Below are positions 8,333-17,611 of a stretch of DNA of 64,000 nt, piece by piece. Every line of letters starts with the position of its first letter. The stretch's first letter is position 1. This stretch comes from Actinomycetota bacterium (GTDB lineage: Bacteria > Actinomycetota > Actinomycetes > S36-B12). The position numbers and the translations under genes were made by a program. The stretch spans positions 148,716 through 212,715 of the forward strand of contig JAUSNB010000063.1 in NCBI GenBank assembly GCA_030645615.1, written 5' to 3'. The notes below the pieces were generated by a model. That model was not told the DNA's origin. It did not search any database and was given only the letters and a program-made list of their open reading frames with translations.

Positions 8333-8815
8333 TCAGGCCTGCACCCCCTGCGCGAAGTAGGACTCGATGGCGTTGCGGATGTTCTGGTAGCCGGTGCATC
8401 GGCACAGGTGACCAGGCAGCGCATCCTCGACGACCTGGCGAACGTCGAGCCCGGCCCGCCGGCCCCCTTCCACGGTCATGAGGATCCCCGGGGTGCAGAA
8501 ACCGCACTGGAGCCCGTGCTCGGCCCACATCGCGGACTGCAGGGGGCTCAGGTCGTCCTGGGTCCCGAGGCTCTCGACCGTGTCGACGCGGCATCCGTCC
8601 ACCTGCGCGGCCAGCATGAGGCAGGAGCGGACCGGCTGATCGTCCACGAGGACCGTGCAGGCACCGCATACACCGTGCTCGCACGCGACGTGCGTGCCCG
8701 TGAGCCCGACGTCATGGCGCAGGAAATCGGACAACAGTGTCCGGCCCTCTACCTGCGCCTCGACGGTGACGTCATTGACCGTGGTGGTAATGCGGATGTC
8801 GGGCTCACCCGTCAT
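8333..8815 (-). CDS. [2Fe-2S] subunit of molybdenum hydroxylase
   Basis: A 160-residue ferredoxin-like electron-transfer subunit. The plant-type cluster motif C-E-H-G-V-C-G-A-C followed by a cysteine in VRSCL sits near residue 50. The second helical cluster has CGFCTPG and CRCTGY. Both clusters are complete, so electrons can pass from molybdenum to the FAD subunit. The ATG at 8815 overlaps the FAD-subunit stop by four bases. The order FAD, [2Fe-2S], Mo matches the coxMSL arrangement of many bacterial hydroxylases. Confidence 0.93.
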   Translation of the reverse strand: MTGEPDIRITTTVNDVTVEAQVEGRTLLSDFLRHDVGLTGTHVACEHGVCGACTVLVDDQPVRSCLMLAAQVDGCRVDTVESLGTQDDLSPLQSAMWAEHGLQCGFCTPGILMTVEGGRRAGLDVRQVVEDALPGHLCRCTGYQNIRNAIESYFAQGVQA

Positions 8816-9672
8816 GCCGCGTCCACCATGCTGGCCATGAGCCTGCTGACCAAGGTGCCTGCCAGCCATCGCCGGTGCTCGGCAGAGACATGTGCGTCGT
8901 CGCTGGCTGGGCACTCCGTGCGGGCGATACCCGCCATGTCCCGCGCCAAGGCGGCTGAGGCGTCCTGTCCGGCCGCCGCGGCCTCCACGCTCGACAGCCG
9001 CACCGGGCGATCCGCCACCCCCACCACCGACACACGCGCCTCCTGCACCACGCCCCCGTCCACGCGCAGGCCCATGGAGACGCCGGCGAGCGGGTAGTCG
9101 CCGTGCCGCGTGGCTACCTCGTCATAGGCGTACCGCCATCCCGGCGCCATGGGGAAGTTCACTGATGTGACCAGCTCGTCGGGCTCCTTGCAGGTCGTGA
9201 AAACGGAGATGAAGAACTCGTCCCACCCCACCTCGCGCGCCCCCCGGGAGGCCGACGCCAGGGTGACGGTCCCCTCCATGCAGGCCAGCAGCCCGGGCAA
9301 CTCCGAGGAGGGGTCTGCATGGGCAACGTTGCCACCGATCGTCGTTCGGTTGCGGACCTGAGGGTGCCCGATATGACCGATTGCCGTGATGAGGGCCGGC
9401 ACGTACCGCCCGACGGAGGCGTCCCGCTCCACGACGGCGGCCCGGGCGAGTGCCCCGATCCTCGCCCCGGAATCATCGGCCTGGACGGTTGCCAGGCCAG
9501 GAACGCGATTGATGTCCAGGACGATGTCTGGGCGAGCGAGCCGCAGGTTCATGAGGGACACCAGGCTCTGTCCGCCGGCCAGAATCGCCACGTCCTCCTC
9601 CGCGGAGGCTAGTACATCGAGGGCCTCCTCGACGGACTGCGCCGCGATATAGCGGAACGGCCCCGGCTTCAT
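8812..9672 (-). CDS. FAD-binding subunit of molybdenum hydroxylase (CoxM type)
   Basis: A subunit of about 286 residues with the FAD-binding motif AGGQSLVSLMNLRLA near residue 35 and a TIGGNVAHADPSSE segment near residue 105, both typical of CoxM/XdhA-type flavoproteins. No cysteine-rich insertion is present, in contrast to the FAD domain of the fused enzyme encoded at 12250-15642. The ATG at 9672 is preferred because AAGGGA lies seven bases upstream; another ATG 15 bases earlier lacks one. It is the first gene after a 115-base gap holding a promoter-like sequence, so it probably opens the second transcription unit of the locus. Confidence 0.92.
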   Translation of the reverse strand: MKPGPFRYIAAQSVEEALDVLASAEEDVAILAGGQSLVSLMNLRLARPDIVLDINRVPGLATVQADDSGARIGALARAAVVERDASVGRYVPALITAIGHIGHPQVRNRTTIGGNVAHADPSSELPGLLACMEGTVTLASASRGAREVGWDEFFISVFTTCKEPDELVTSVNFPMAPGWRYAYDEVATRHGDYPLAGVSMGLRVDGGVVQEARVSVVGVADRPVRLSSVEAAAAGQDASAALARDMAGIARTECPASDDAHVSAEHRRWLAGTLVSRLMASMVDAA

Positions 9673-9709
9673 GCAGTATCCCTTCATTGCCGCTCACGTG
9701 CGCGGGCCT

Positions 9710-9738
9710 ACTTTGTCTTCTGTATGACAGATAGTCAA
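9710..9738 (-). promoter_or_regulatory. Promoter-like sequence with palindrome in spacer (P2)
   Basis: On the minus strand TTGACT (9738-9733) and CAAAGT (9715-9710) are 17 bases apart, a sigma70-like arrangement about 40 bases upstream of the FAD-subunit start. The spacer contains the palindrome TCTGTCATACAGA (9719-9731; arms of five around three central bases). Such a site resembles operators of GntR/FCD-type repressors. A related site occurs in the promoter upstream of the amidase gene. The -10 hexamer is weak. Confidence 0.5.
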
Positions 9739-9787
9739 GGAAATCGCAGAGTTGTTGCGAATCGGTTATCCCGCGGGGTCGATCCCG

Positions 9788-11320
9788 TTACGAAGGGACC
9801 GAGACTGCCATCGTCCGGATCTCCAGGAACTCCTCCATGCCCGCAATGCCCCATTCCCGGCCGATCCCGCTGTGCCCGACCCCGCCGAAGGGCATGTCGG
9901 CAGCCGTGAAGAGGGCCCCGTTGACGCCGACCATCCCCGCACGAATCCGGGCGCCGAACGTGGCTGCCCGCTCCGTCGAACCGCTCCACACATAGGCGGC
10001 CAGGCCGAAGTCCGTGTCGTTGGCCAACGCCTCGGCGTGCGCCTCGGAACGGTACGGCGTCATGGCCACCACGGGGCCGAAGATCTCCTGCCGGCTTGCG
10101 GCCGTGGTCCCACTGCGGTCGGCCACCAGAGTGGATTCCATGTAGAACCCTGGCCCCGGCAGAGGATTCCCACCGCAGACGACGTATGCCCCCTGCGCCT
10201 GCGACTGCCGGACTATGTCGATGACGTCGTCACGCCGGGCACTGCTGATCAACGGGCCGAGAAAAGTATCGGCTGACCACGGGTCGCCCACCTGGGCTTC
10301 GGCCATTCCCGCGGCCGCAAGCTCCAGACACTCCTCGAAGCGATCCTCCGGCACGAGCATCCTGCTCGGCATGATGCAGCTCTGGCCGCTGTTGAACAGC
10401 GCCATCGCGGCGGCAAACGGCATGACCGTCCTGAAGTCGGCGTCCGGAAGGAAGACTGATGGCGACTTGCCGCCCAGTTCGAGGCAGACCTTCTTGACCG
10501 TCGCACTCGCCGATCGCATGACGGCCTTGCCCGTCTGCGTAGACCCTGTGAATGCGATCGCATCGACGTGGGGCGATCCGGTCAGCACCTCAGCCGTATC
10601 CACCCTCGCCGAGCAGAGCACGGAGACGATCCCGGGTGGGATGTCCGTTTCCTCGGCCACGATCCTGCCCAGAAGCGTGCCGCACCAGGCAGCGAGGGGC
10701 GACGGCTTGAGCACCAGCGCGTTGCCACCTGCAAGCGCGCCGCCGAGCTTCGCCAGCATCAGCTCCACCGGCAGATTCCATGGGGTGATCGCCGCCACGA
10801 CACCGATCGGCGCCCGCCACATCGTCCGCTGTTGGTTCCCTCCGGGCCCGGCGAGGTCGGGCAATGACTCCCGGAACTGATAGCTGTTCAGCACGTCGAC
10901 GTAGAAGGCCAGCTTGTCGACCGCGTACTGAAACTGATCCGCGAAGGTCATGCGCACGGGACAGCCGACTTCGGTGACCAGAGCAGCGCGGAACAGATCG
11001 GCATTCCGCTGCAGGGCATCGTGCACCTGCCCGAGACAGGCCGCGCGCAGGCGTGGGTCAGCAGCCCACCGCGACCCTGACATGGCAGCGCGGGCCGCTT
11101 CGATAGCAGCCTCGGCGTCCTCCGGCGCCGCATCAAAGACGCGCCCCACCTCTAGGCCGGTCGCAGGATTGATCACGGGCAGAAGCGCTCCGTCGCTGGA
11201 TTCGCGCAAGGCCCCGTCGATCAGGAGGCGGGGCTCCATCGCACCCAGGTCTACGGATCGGATCCGGCAAGGGCCGGCGGGACCCAGTGCTTCAAGCAGT
11301 GCCTCGGCAAGCGACGACAC
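9788..11320 (-). CDS. Aldehyde dehydrogenase family protein
   Basis: A 510-residue NAD(P)+-dependent aldehyde dehydrogenase. The catalytic glutamate lies in LELGGKSP and the nucleophilic cysteine in NSGQSC about 33 residues later. The cofactor-binding TPWNLP and FTGSTQTGK segments are in place. The longest start is a GTG at 11320 directly abutting the stop of the upstream amidohydrolase; an ATG at 11239 (MEPRLLID) is an alternative that matches family N-termini better. It would convert an aldehyde intermediate of the pathway to a carboxylate. It is the last gene of the first transcription unit, followed by a promoter-bearing gap. Confidence 0.9.
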   Translation of the reverse strand: MSSLAEALLEALGPAGPCRIRSVDLGAMEPRLLIDGALRESSDGALLPVINPATGLEVGRVFDAAPEDAEAAIEAARAAMSGSRWAADPRLRAACLGQVHDALQRNADLFRAALVTEVGCPVRMTFADQFQYAVDKLAFYVDVLNSYQFRESLPDLAGPGGNQQRTMWRAPIGVVAAITPWNLPVELMLAKLGGALAGGNALVLKPSPLAAWCGTLLGRIVAEETDIPPGIVSVLCSARVDTAEVLTGSPHVDAIAFTGSTQTGKAVMRSASATVKKVCLELGGKSPSVFLPDADFRTVMPFAAAMALFNSGQSCIMPSRMLVPEDRFEECLELAAAGMAEAQVGDPWSADTFLGPLISSARRDDVIDIVRQSQAQGAYVVCGGNPLPGPGFYMESTLVADRSGTTAASRQEIFGPVVAMTPYRSEAHAEALANDTDFGLAAYVWSGSTERAATFGARIRAGMVGVNGALFTAADMPFGGVGHSGIGREWGIAGMEEFLEIRTMAVSVPS

Positions 11321-12253
11321 CTACGAGGCCCGCCCGCTGTCGAGACCGAAGAGCACTTCGGCATTGCCGCCGAGCACGGCCTTCATGCCCTTCTCGTCGA
11401 GCCCCGCCGCACCAACGTTGGCAAGATGCCGGGATAGGGGGAACGGAACAGGAGGGCCGTCGCTGCCGAAGCACACGTGCTCCGGACCGACCGTCTCCAA
11501 GGCAAGTCGAAGTGGCTTGGGGCCATACGTGACCGTGTCGAGCCATAGCCGCTGCACGTACTCGCTAGGCGGCCGTGGCAAGTGAACCGCCCCCCACGGA
11601 CCTAGCGGCGCGTAGTCCCGGAGCTCATGGCCAAAATCGAGGCGATCCGCGATCGTGCAGATGGCACCCCCCGCGTGCGAGCACAGCAGCTTGAGCGTGT
11701 CGTGTCGCTCGAGGACGCCCGTGAGGATGGCCCGAGCCAGAGTCACCGTTGTGTCGAGCGGCCGGCCGCATACCTCGGCGAGGCGGTACTCCCCCATCAG
11801 TTCCTGGCCGACAACCGTGCCGCCAGGATGGAGGAACACCGGGACGTCGAGGTCCGTGGCCGTTGACCAGAAGTCGTCCGGCACCGCGTCCAGGTACTGA
11901 CCGTTGTCGCTCGTGGGAACAGCGAGACCCACCAGGCCTAGGTCACGAATGGCGCGTCTCGCCTCGTGAACGTGATCCGGACCACGCCAAGGGACCACGG
12001 TCCCCATACCCACGAGGCGCCCATCGGTCCGATCGCTCAGGCCGGCGGCGAAGTCGTTGTAGTCACGAACCTGGGCAATGTCGCAGACATCCAAGTCGCC
12101 GTACCAGATGTGGGGGTCCGACACGATGGCCCGCTGCACAGCCCCCTCATCGAGGCGGGCCACGAGGCCATCAACATCGAACACGGACTCGGGCATCCGA
12201 CCTCGCGAGGCCCATTCCCGGGGGAACAGATGCGCATGCACGTCGATGATCAC
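11321..12253 (-). CDS. Amidohydrolase-2 family metal-dependent hydrolase/decarboxylase
   Basis: A 310-residue TIM-barrel protein like aminocarboxymuconate-semialdehyde decarboxylase and related hydrolases. The metal ligands are visible: HAH in MIIDVHAHLF, a histidine in FLHPGG, another in CSHAGG, and the aspartate in FGSDGP. Members hydrolyse or decarboxylate ring-cleavage products and lactone or amide intermediates. The start overlaps the fused molybdenum enzyme gene by four bases, and the stop abuts the aldehyde dehydrogenase GTG. Its position between a hydroxylase and an aldehyde dehydrogenase fits processing of a ring-opened product, by inference. Confidence 0.88.
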   Translation of the reverse strand: MIIDVHAHLFPREWASRGRMPESVFDVDGLVARLDEGAVQRAIVSDPHIWYGDLDVCDIAQVRDYNDFAAGLSDRTDGRLVGMGTVVPWRGPDHVHEARRAIRDLGLVGLAVPTSDNGQYLDAVPDDFWSTATDLDVPVFLHPGGTVVGQELMGEYRLAEVCGRPLDTTVTLARAILTGVLERHDTLKLLCSHAGGAICTIADRLDFGHELRDYAPLGPWGAVHLPRPPSEYVQRLWLDTVTYGPKPLRLALETVGPEHVCFGSDGPPVPFPLSRHLANVGAAGLDEKGMKAVLGGNAEVLFGLDSGRAS

Positions 12254-15200
12254 GGCCTGCCTCCGGTCGCCTGTGCGCCCGCAATGGCTGCGGCCAGGCT
12301 GCGCCGCAGAAGCGCGCTCGCCGCGTCGACCTTCCAGTCATTTCCCTTCAGCGGGTGTGCTCGCCTGACCCAGGCCCTCGAGGCGCTCGCGAGGTCGATG
12401 CTGCTGATGTCGCGCCCGACGAGCAAGTCCTCTGTGTCAGTCACGCGGAAGGGGATGGGTGCCATGGCGCCGAATACGACCCTGGCCCGATCCACGGTCC
12501 GCCCCTCGGTCAGCGCAACCGAAACGGCAACGGAGATCATGGCGAAGTCACCCTGCCCGCGATTCAGCTTCCGGTAGTCATGCCCATCGAACAGTGTCGG
12601 GTCCACAAGCACTGACCGCAGGTACTCCCCCTTTGCCAGTCGTACCTCGCCAGGCCCGTGGTACAGGTCCGCCACCCTCACGATCCGGCGGCCCGAAGCG
12701 GCACCGATCTCGACGCTGGCATCCAAGGCGGTCAGAACTGTCGCCAAGTCGGACGGAGTGACCGACTGGCAGCGATGTGCGTCGATCACGGCGTGGTAGT
12801 AGCGATGATCGCCCGTGACGGCATAGCAGGGGCAGGTTACGCCGCCTCGCTTGTAACACATGAAGTCGTTCCGCAGGAACCAGCATCGGTTGCCCTGGCA
12901 CAGGTTGCCGCCCACGGTCGCCATGTTGCGGACCTGGTCGGTCGCGATGCCATCAATCGCGCTCCGAAGCACGGGCAGATGCTCGGCCGCCCAGGTTCCA
13001 GCATCGGTCAGGCGAACGGCCGCACCGATCGCGATGCCGTCGTCCCTCTCCTCAATGCGCCCCAGGCCAATGACCGGCAGGACGTCAACGAGCACTTCCG
13101 GCTGAGCAAGACCCTGGCGCCGAGCCGGCAGCAGGTCGGTTCCCCCGGCGATGAGGGTTGCTCCCGGCGAGGCCAGGGCCAGCGATAGGGAGGCCTCGTC
13201 CGTCACCCGTTGAACGGAGCGGATCTGCGCCATGGGCAAGGGGCGTGCCCAACGCGTGCCGAACCTGTGAAGGAACCAGTGGAGGCCTCGCGGATACCAG
13301 GCGCGCATCGCGGCGATCTGCCACCGTGACGGCCTGCGGCCGATCCGGTACGACCGGCGAGGCGACGAGTCGCGCGCCCGGATCCCCGCAACGACCCGAT
13401 CCGGGGACAGCGGCAGCTCACGCAGTCTCACACCCGAAGCGTCGGCGACCGCATTGGCGATAGCGGCACCGGGCGGAACGAGGACGATCTCGCCGATCGC
13501 CTTCGCGCCGTATGGCCCATGAGGATCATCTCCTTCGACGAAGACGACTTCGATAGTGGGGATATCGGCCGCTCGCGGAAGTGGATACTGAATGTACGAA
13601 CGGGTCATCGACTTCCCGCCCTCGTAGAGCAACTCCTCGCTCAGGGCGTAGCCGATCCCCATCGCGACCCCGCCGACGACCTGACTGCGAGCTGCAATCG
13701 GGTTGATGATTCGCCCTGAATCGTGGACGGCCACGTATCGCTCCACCCGTACCCGGCCGGTTCCCTCGTCGACCGAGACCTCGGCCGCGTGGACGGCGAA
13801 TGAGTAGGCCCCGGAGATGTTGGCGACGCCGGTTTCGCGGTTCACGGGATCCACGTTCGAGAGCGTGACTTCGCGAGTCCGGGTCAGCAAGCCACCGAAA
13901 CGGGCGGACACGATGTCCGCAAATGGCGCCGAATGGGTTCCATCCGTAACCGTGCCGCCCTCCAGCCAAACGTCGTCGACTCGGACGTCCAGCAGCGAGG
14001 CGCCGGCCTCGCGCAGGGCAGCCGCCACCTCGCGGGCAGTCTCCCCAACCGAGTGTCCGCTCATGTACGTCCCGCGGCTGGACCATGAACCGAGTTCTGT
14101 CGGCGTCGAGTCAGTCTCCATGGTCAGGAGCCGGACCGTCTCCGGCTCTATGCACAGCTCCTCCGCGACGAACTGCGCCACGATCGTGTTCTGCCAGGTG
14201 CCCGCGTCAGCGGCACCGAACTTCAAGAGGACAGATCCATCCGAGCCCACGTCGATGGTGGCACTGCTCTTGTCCGCGCCTTCGTAGATGTTCGCGCCAC
14301 TGACGTGGATCGCGGCAGCAAAGCCGATCCCGCGACCCGAGGCCGCACGAGCACCGCGACCTGTCCATCCGATGGCGTCTCGAGCGGTCGTCAGGCATTC
14401 GACGAGTCGTGCGGAGTCGATGCGCCAGCCGGTCAGGGTCGTATCACCGGCGTGATTGGCATTCAGGATCCGGAGGTCGATCGGATCCATGCCGAGCTTG
14501 TCGGCCAGTTCGTCCATCTGCGATTCCAGCGCGAAGATCGCTTGCGGCCCGCCATAGCCACGAAATTGCCCGCCGGGCTGCTTGTTCGTGTAGACAAGCT
14601 CGGCGTCGACCTTGACCGAGGGGATCCGGTACAGGCTGCCAAGCACCTGACCCGCGTAGCCCATGACGGACGGTCCCGAGTGGTTGTAGGCGCCGTTGTC
14701 CACGCGGACGGTCGCTGTCCGTCCGGTAAGGAGCCCTTCCGCGGACGCGCTCGTCTCCAGTGAGACCTCGAACCCATGCCGGCACTTTGCCGTGGTGAAC
14801 TCCTCCTCGCGAGACAGGGCGAGGCGCACTGGCCGCTCGGCGCTCATCGACAGGGCACACGCGATCGCCTCGTACTCGGAGATCTTCGACTTGGAGCCAA
14901 ATCCCCCGCCCACCGCGACCTCATGAATGTGAATGGCTTCGACGTCAAGGTCCAGAACGTGCGCGAGCTCCTTGCGCACCAAGTACGGCGACTGGGTGCT
15001 GATCCACACGTCGAGGACTCCGCGGATCCGGTCCCACGAAGCAGTCACCGTGTTCGTCTCCATGCAGGCGTGCGTCTGCGGACCAAATCGATAGTCGCCC
15101 TTGACCCGGACCTCATGCTCGAGGGCCTCCGGGTCGATTCCCCACCGCCGCACGTGCCGCACCGGCACATTCCCGCCGGGATGGATGAGTGGTGCGCCGT

Positions 15201-15642
15201 CGGCGACCGCGGCCGCGGGCGTCAGCGCGGCCGGCAGAGGCTGGTAGTCGACCTTGATCCTCGTCAGTGCGAGAGCGGCTTCCGCCGGGCTCGTAGCCGC
15301 GACGCCGACAACCTCCTCGCCCACGAAACGCACCACGCCCTTGGCGAGGACGCGGCGGTCCGAGAGCGGCCCGCCATGGTGGATGTACGTGCGGTCCGGG
15401 ACGTGCGCCGACGTCACCATTGCCACCACGGTTGGCATGGCCTGCGCCCCGGACAGGTCAATGCCCCGAATCCTGGCGTGGGCATGCGGGCTCCGCAGGA
15501 TTCGAGCGTGCAGCATGCCCGGTAGGTCGATGTCCCCCGCGTACGATGCCTCTCCAGAGGTCTTCTCGTTCCACTCGACGTTGGGAACGCCTCGCCCCAC
15601 CGCGCCAGATACGCGGCCCGGCGGCTCAGCTATCGCCGTCAT
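12250..15642 (-). CDS. Fused molybdopterin subunit plus FAD subunit with cysteine-rich loop
   Basis: One uninterrupted frame of 1130 residues combines two proteins that are normally separate. Residues 1-756 are a xanthine-dehydrogenase-family Mo subunit, with GGGFGSKSK, a QFRGYGG active-site loop and a catalytic glutamate near 718 in AIGEIVLVPP. Residues 757-803 are a basic, Trp-rich linker. Residues 804-1130 are a CoxM-like FAD domain (LIAGGTDLLP, ATVGGN). This domain carries a loop with six cysteines at about 915, 920, 929, 937, 939 and 958, matching the [4Fe-4S]-binding insertion known in E. coli PaoB/YagS and in the beta subunit of 4-hydroxybenzoyl-CoA reductase. The start ATG at 15642 has GGGGAG eight bases upstream and overlaps the [2Fe-2S] gene by 17 bases. 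The partner [2Fe-2S] subunit is encoded just upstream. Confidence 0.88.
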   Translation of the reverse strand: MTAIAEPPGRVSGAVGRGVPNVEWNEKTSGEASYAGDIDLPGMLHARILRSPHAHARIRGIDLSGAQAMPTVVAMVTSAHVPDRTYIHHGGPLSDRRVLAKGVVRFVGEEVVGVAATSPAEAALALTRIKVDYQPLPAALTPAAAVADGAPLIHPGGNVPVRHVRRWGIDPEALEHEVRVKGDYRFGPQTHACMETNTVTASWDRIRGVLDVWISTQSPYLVRKELAHVLDLDVEAIHIHEVAVGGGFGSKSKISEYEAIACALSMSAERPVRLALSREEEFTTAKCRHGFEVSLETSASAEGLLTGRTATVRVDNGAYNHSGPSVMGYAGQVLGSLYRIPSVKVDAELVYTNKQPGGQFRGYGGPQAIFALESQMDELADKLGMDPIDLRILNANHAGDTTLTGWRIDSARLVECLTTARDAIGWTGRGARAASGRGIGFAAAIHVSGANIYEGADKSSATIDVGSDGSVLLKFGAADAGTWQNTIVAQFVAEELCIEPETVRLLTMETDSTPTELGSWSSRGTYMSGHSVGETAREVAAALREAGASLLDVRVDDVWLEGGTVTDGTHSAPFADIVSARFGGLLTRTREVTLSNVDPVNRETGVANISGAYSFAVHAAEVSVDEGTGRVRVERYVAVHDSGRIINPIAARSQVVGGVAMGIGYALSEELLYEGGKSMTRSYIQYPLPRAADIPTIEVVFVEGDDPHGPYGAKAIGEIVLVPPGAAIANAVADASGVRLRELPLSPDRVVAGIRARDSSPRRSYRIGRRPSRWQIAAMRAWYPRGLHWFLHRFGTRWARPLPMAQIRSVQRVTDEASLSLALASPGATLIAGGTDLLPARRQGLAQPEVLVDVLPVIGLGRIEERDDGIAIGAAVRLTDAGTWAAEHLPVLRSAIDGIATDQVRNMATVGGNLCQGNRCWFLRNDFMCYKRGGVTCPCYAVTGDHRYYHAVIDAHRCQSVTPSDLATVLTALDASVEIGAASGRRIVRVADLYHGPGEVRLAKGEYLRSVLVDPTLFDGHDYRKLNRGQGDFAMISVAVSVALTEGRTVDRARVVFGAMAPIPFRVTDTEDLLVGRDISSIDLASASRAWVRRAHPLKGNDWKVDAASALLRRSLAAAIAGAQATGGRP

Positions 15643-16111
15643 CAGCCATCTCCCCGGTATCACTGCTCGCCTGCCGCTCGGCTGAGCGAAGTGCTGCCAC
15701 GATGCCCGCGTATCCCGTGCAACGGCAGACGTTCCCACTGATCGCGGTGCGGAGTCCAGCGTCGTCGGGCGGAAGCCCCTCGCGAAGCAAGGCGGTCCCT
15801 CGAACAACCTGCCCGGGCGTGCAGAAGCCGCATTGGAAGGCCCCCTGCTCAGCGAATGCTCGCCTGAGCGCTGCTGCCTCTCGGCTGACGCCCTCGACCG
15901 TCTCCACATCGCCGTCCACGCGGGAGGCGAGCGTGATGCAGGACAGGTGCGGTCGCCCGTCGATCAGCACTGTGCATGCCCCACACTCACCGCGGCCGCA
16001 TGCCTCCTTCGTTCCACGAAGTCCGAGAACGTCACGCAAGTAGTCCAGCAACCTTGTATCAGGATCCAGCCGAGAGTCGGCCGGATCGGTCCGGCCACCG
16101 TTTACGCGCAT
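15626..16111 (-). CDS. [2Fe-2S] subunit partnering the fused hydroxylase
   Basis: A 161-residue small subunit with both clusters intact: CGRGECGACTVL with a further cysteine in LSCIT, then CGFCTPG and VCRCTGY. It lacks the long N-terminal extension and Tat signal of periplasmic PaoA-type subunits, so the enzyme is probably cytoplasmic. The ATG lies one base beyond the amidase stop codon (TGATATG), and its 3' end overlaps the fused-enzyme gene by 17 bases. It completes a two-gene molybdenum hydroxylase in which the usual three polypeptides are reduced to two. Confidence 0.92.
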   Translation of the reverse strand: MRVNGGRTDPADSRLDPDTRLLDYLRDVLGLRGTKEACGRGECGACTVLIDGRPHLSCITLASRVDGDVETVEGVSREAAALRRAFAEQGAFQCGFCTPGQVVRGTALLREGLPPDDAGLRTAISGNVCRCTGYAGIVAALRSAERQASSDTGEMADDGDS

Positions 16112-16112
16112 A

Positions 16113-17570
16113 TCAGCTCGATCCCTCCGCTGTAGCCGGCGACGGCGTCAGACCCGCGGCGATCAGCGCTGACTCGGCAAGCTGGGCGATGTCCAGCAAG
16201 GCGTCGTCCTCGTAGGGCCTCCCCACGAGTTGCAGGCCAGTGGGGATCCCCGAAACCGCCATCCCCGATGGCACGGAGATTGCCGGACAGGCACTCATGA
16301 GGTTGAAAGGCACCGTGAACGCGACGATCCAGCGATCTGCGTGTTCAACCCCGTTCACCATCGGGCCACGATCGATGAAGTGCTCGTGGGCAATCGGTGC
16401 CGGCATGGCGAGAGTGGGCAGCGCGAGGACATCCGCCTGCGTGAAGTGGACTGCCAACGAAGCATGCAGCTCGGCCATCTCCGCCTGGGCTCGCACGGCA
16501 TGCAGTCCATCCTTCGTGACCGGCAAGACGGACTCGATGAAGGCTCGGGTCAAGTCGGTCACATCCGCGCCGCTGTCACGGGCCGCCTTCGCCAAGGGCA
16601 TGTACGTCGTGGCAAAGGCATTCTTGACGGCGGCGAACAGCCGTTCGAAATCCCAGGGGAACGGCACCTCCTGAACGTCTGCCCCCGCATCCGCAAGGAC
16701 CCGGCACGCGGTCGCCAGATTGGCGGCGACATCCGCGTCGACATTCAGCCCTTCCATACCTGTCATGACCCGGACCCTCAGCCCGGCCATGGAGGTGACA
16801 GGCTTCGTCTGCCGGGTCTCGTAGCCGAAGGCGTGGGATCGGTCCAACCCCCTCATGACCTCGAACATCAGCCGGACGTCAGACACGTTTCGCGCCATGG
16901 GCCCGTTGTGACCGAAGCTGTCCAGATACGCCGGGGCGACGACGGGAACTACCCCGTACGAGGGTTTCATGCCGACGACGCCACATGCTGCCGCCGGCAT
17001 GCGCAGCGAGCCCGCTGAGTCCGTTCCCTGTGCCAGTGGCGTGGCGAAGGCCGCGAGGGCTGCCGCTGCCCCCCCTGAGGAACCTGCAGCTCCAAAGTCG
17101 GTGTTCCACGGGTTCGTCGTCTCGCCGTAGAGGAGGTTGTCCGTGACGGTGGCGCAGCCGAACTCGGCGGTGTTCGTCCGGGCAAAGGGGATCGCACCTG
17201 CGTCGATGAGCGCCTGGACCGCGGGGTCCGTGACGCGGGCAACGACGTCCCGCATCGCCAGGCTGCCCATGGTGTGCGGGTACCCCTCGACCGGGGTCAG
17301 GTCTTTCACGGCAAAGGGAAGTCCCTCGAGCGGCCGCGGCTGGCCGGAACGTATGCGGGCGTCTGACTCGACAGCCCTGGCTCGCGCCCCCGTGTGGTCG
17401 ATGAGCGTGAAGGCGTTGACCGCCTGCTGCACGTACTCCGCTCGGGCGAGGAACTCCTCGATCACCGTCGATGCCAACCTGCGACCAGCGAGGAGGTCAT
17501 CGCGCAGGCCCTCGGCGGTCAGGCCGGGAGCGCCCTGAGGAGGCTCGGTCAGGGGACTTCCTTCCGGCAC
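16113..17570 (-). CDS. Amidase signature family enzyme
   Basis: A 485-residue hydrolase with the Ser-cisSer-Lys triad of the amidase signature family: the lysine in FAVKDL, the bridging serine in the glycine/serine run GSSGGAAAA, and the nucleophile in [10 protein letters not shown]. Members cleave carboxamides, ureas such as allophanate, or aryl acylamides. A GTG start at 17570 is chosen because GGGGAGG lies about seven bases upstream; a TTG 57 bases earlier would overlap the predicted promoter. As first gene of the unit it either performs the first hydrolysis of an imported amide or removes ammonia from a later intermediate. Confidence 0.88.
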   Translation of the reverse strand: MPEGSPLTEPPQGAPGLTAEGLRDDLLAGRRLASTVIEEFLARAEYVQQAVNAFTLIDHTGARARAVESDARIRSGQPRPLEGLPFAVKDLTPVEGYPHTMGSLAMRDVVARVTDPAVQALIDAGAIPFARTNTAEFGCATVTDNLLYGETTNPWNTDFGAAGSSGGAAAALAAFATPLAQGTDSAGSLRMPAAACGVVGMKPSYGVVPVVAPAYLDSFGHNGPMARNVSDVRLMFEVMRGLDRSHAFGYETRQTKPVTSMAGLRVRVMTGMEGLNVDADVAANLATACRVLADAGADVQEVPFPWDFERLFAAVKNAFATTYMPLAKAARDSGADVTDLTRAFIESVLPVTKDGLHAVRAQAEMAELHASLAVHFTQADVLALPTLAMPAPIAHEHFIDRGPMVNGVEHADRWIVAFTVPFNLMSACPAISVPSGMAVSGIPTGLQLVGRPYEDDALLDIAQLAESALIAAGLTPSPATAEGSS

Positions 17571-17611
17571 GCGCCCTCCCCAAAGTCGCCCTCGACCCGC
17601 AGAATTGATTG

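Noticed and set aside
6304-8481. Long plus-strand open frame opposite the molybdopterin-subunit gene
   Set aside because: Its translation has no family pattern and is the antisense of a clear molybdenum subunit. Long spurious frames are common at this GC content.
5986-9672. Second hydroxylase as a CO dehydrogenase
   Set aside because: The active-site loop is AYRGFGMQ without the form I cysteine loop, and the pathway context is heterocycle catabolism.
9788-11320. Aldehyde dehydrogenase as a semialdehyde dehydrogenase of a known pathway
   Set aside because: Catalytic residues are generic, and nothing in the sequence fixes the substrate, so no specific name was given.
15643-15909. In-frame extension upstream of the fused molybdenum enzyme
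   Set aside because: It overlaps the [2Fe-2S] gene; the ATG at 15642 has a good ribosome site and the next residues match the family start.
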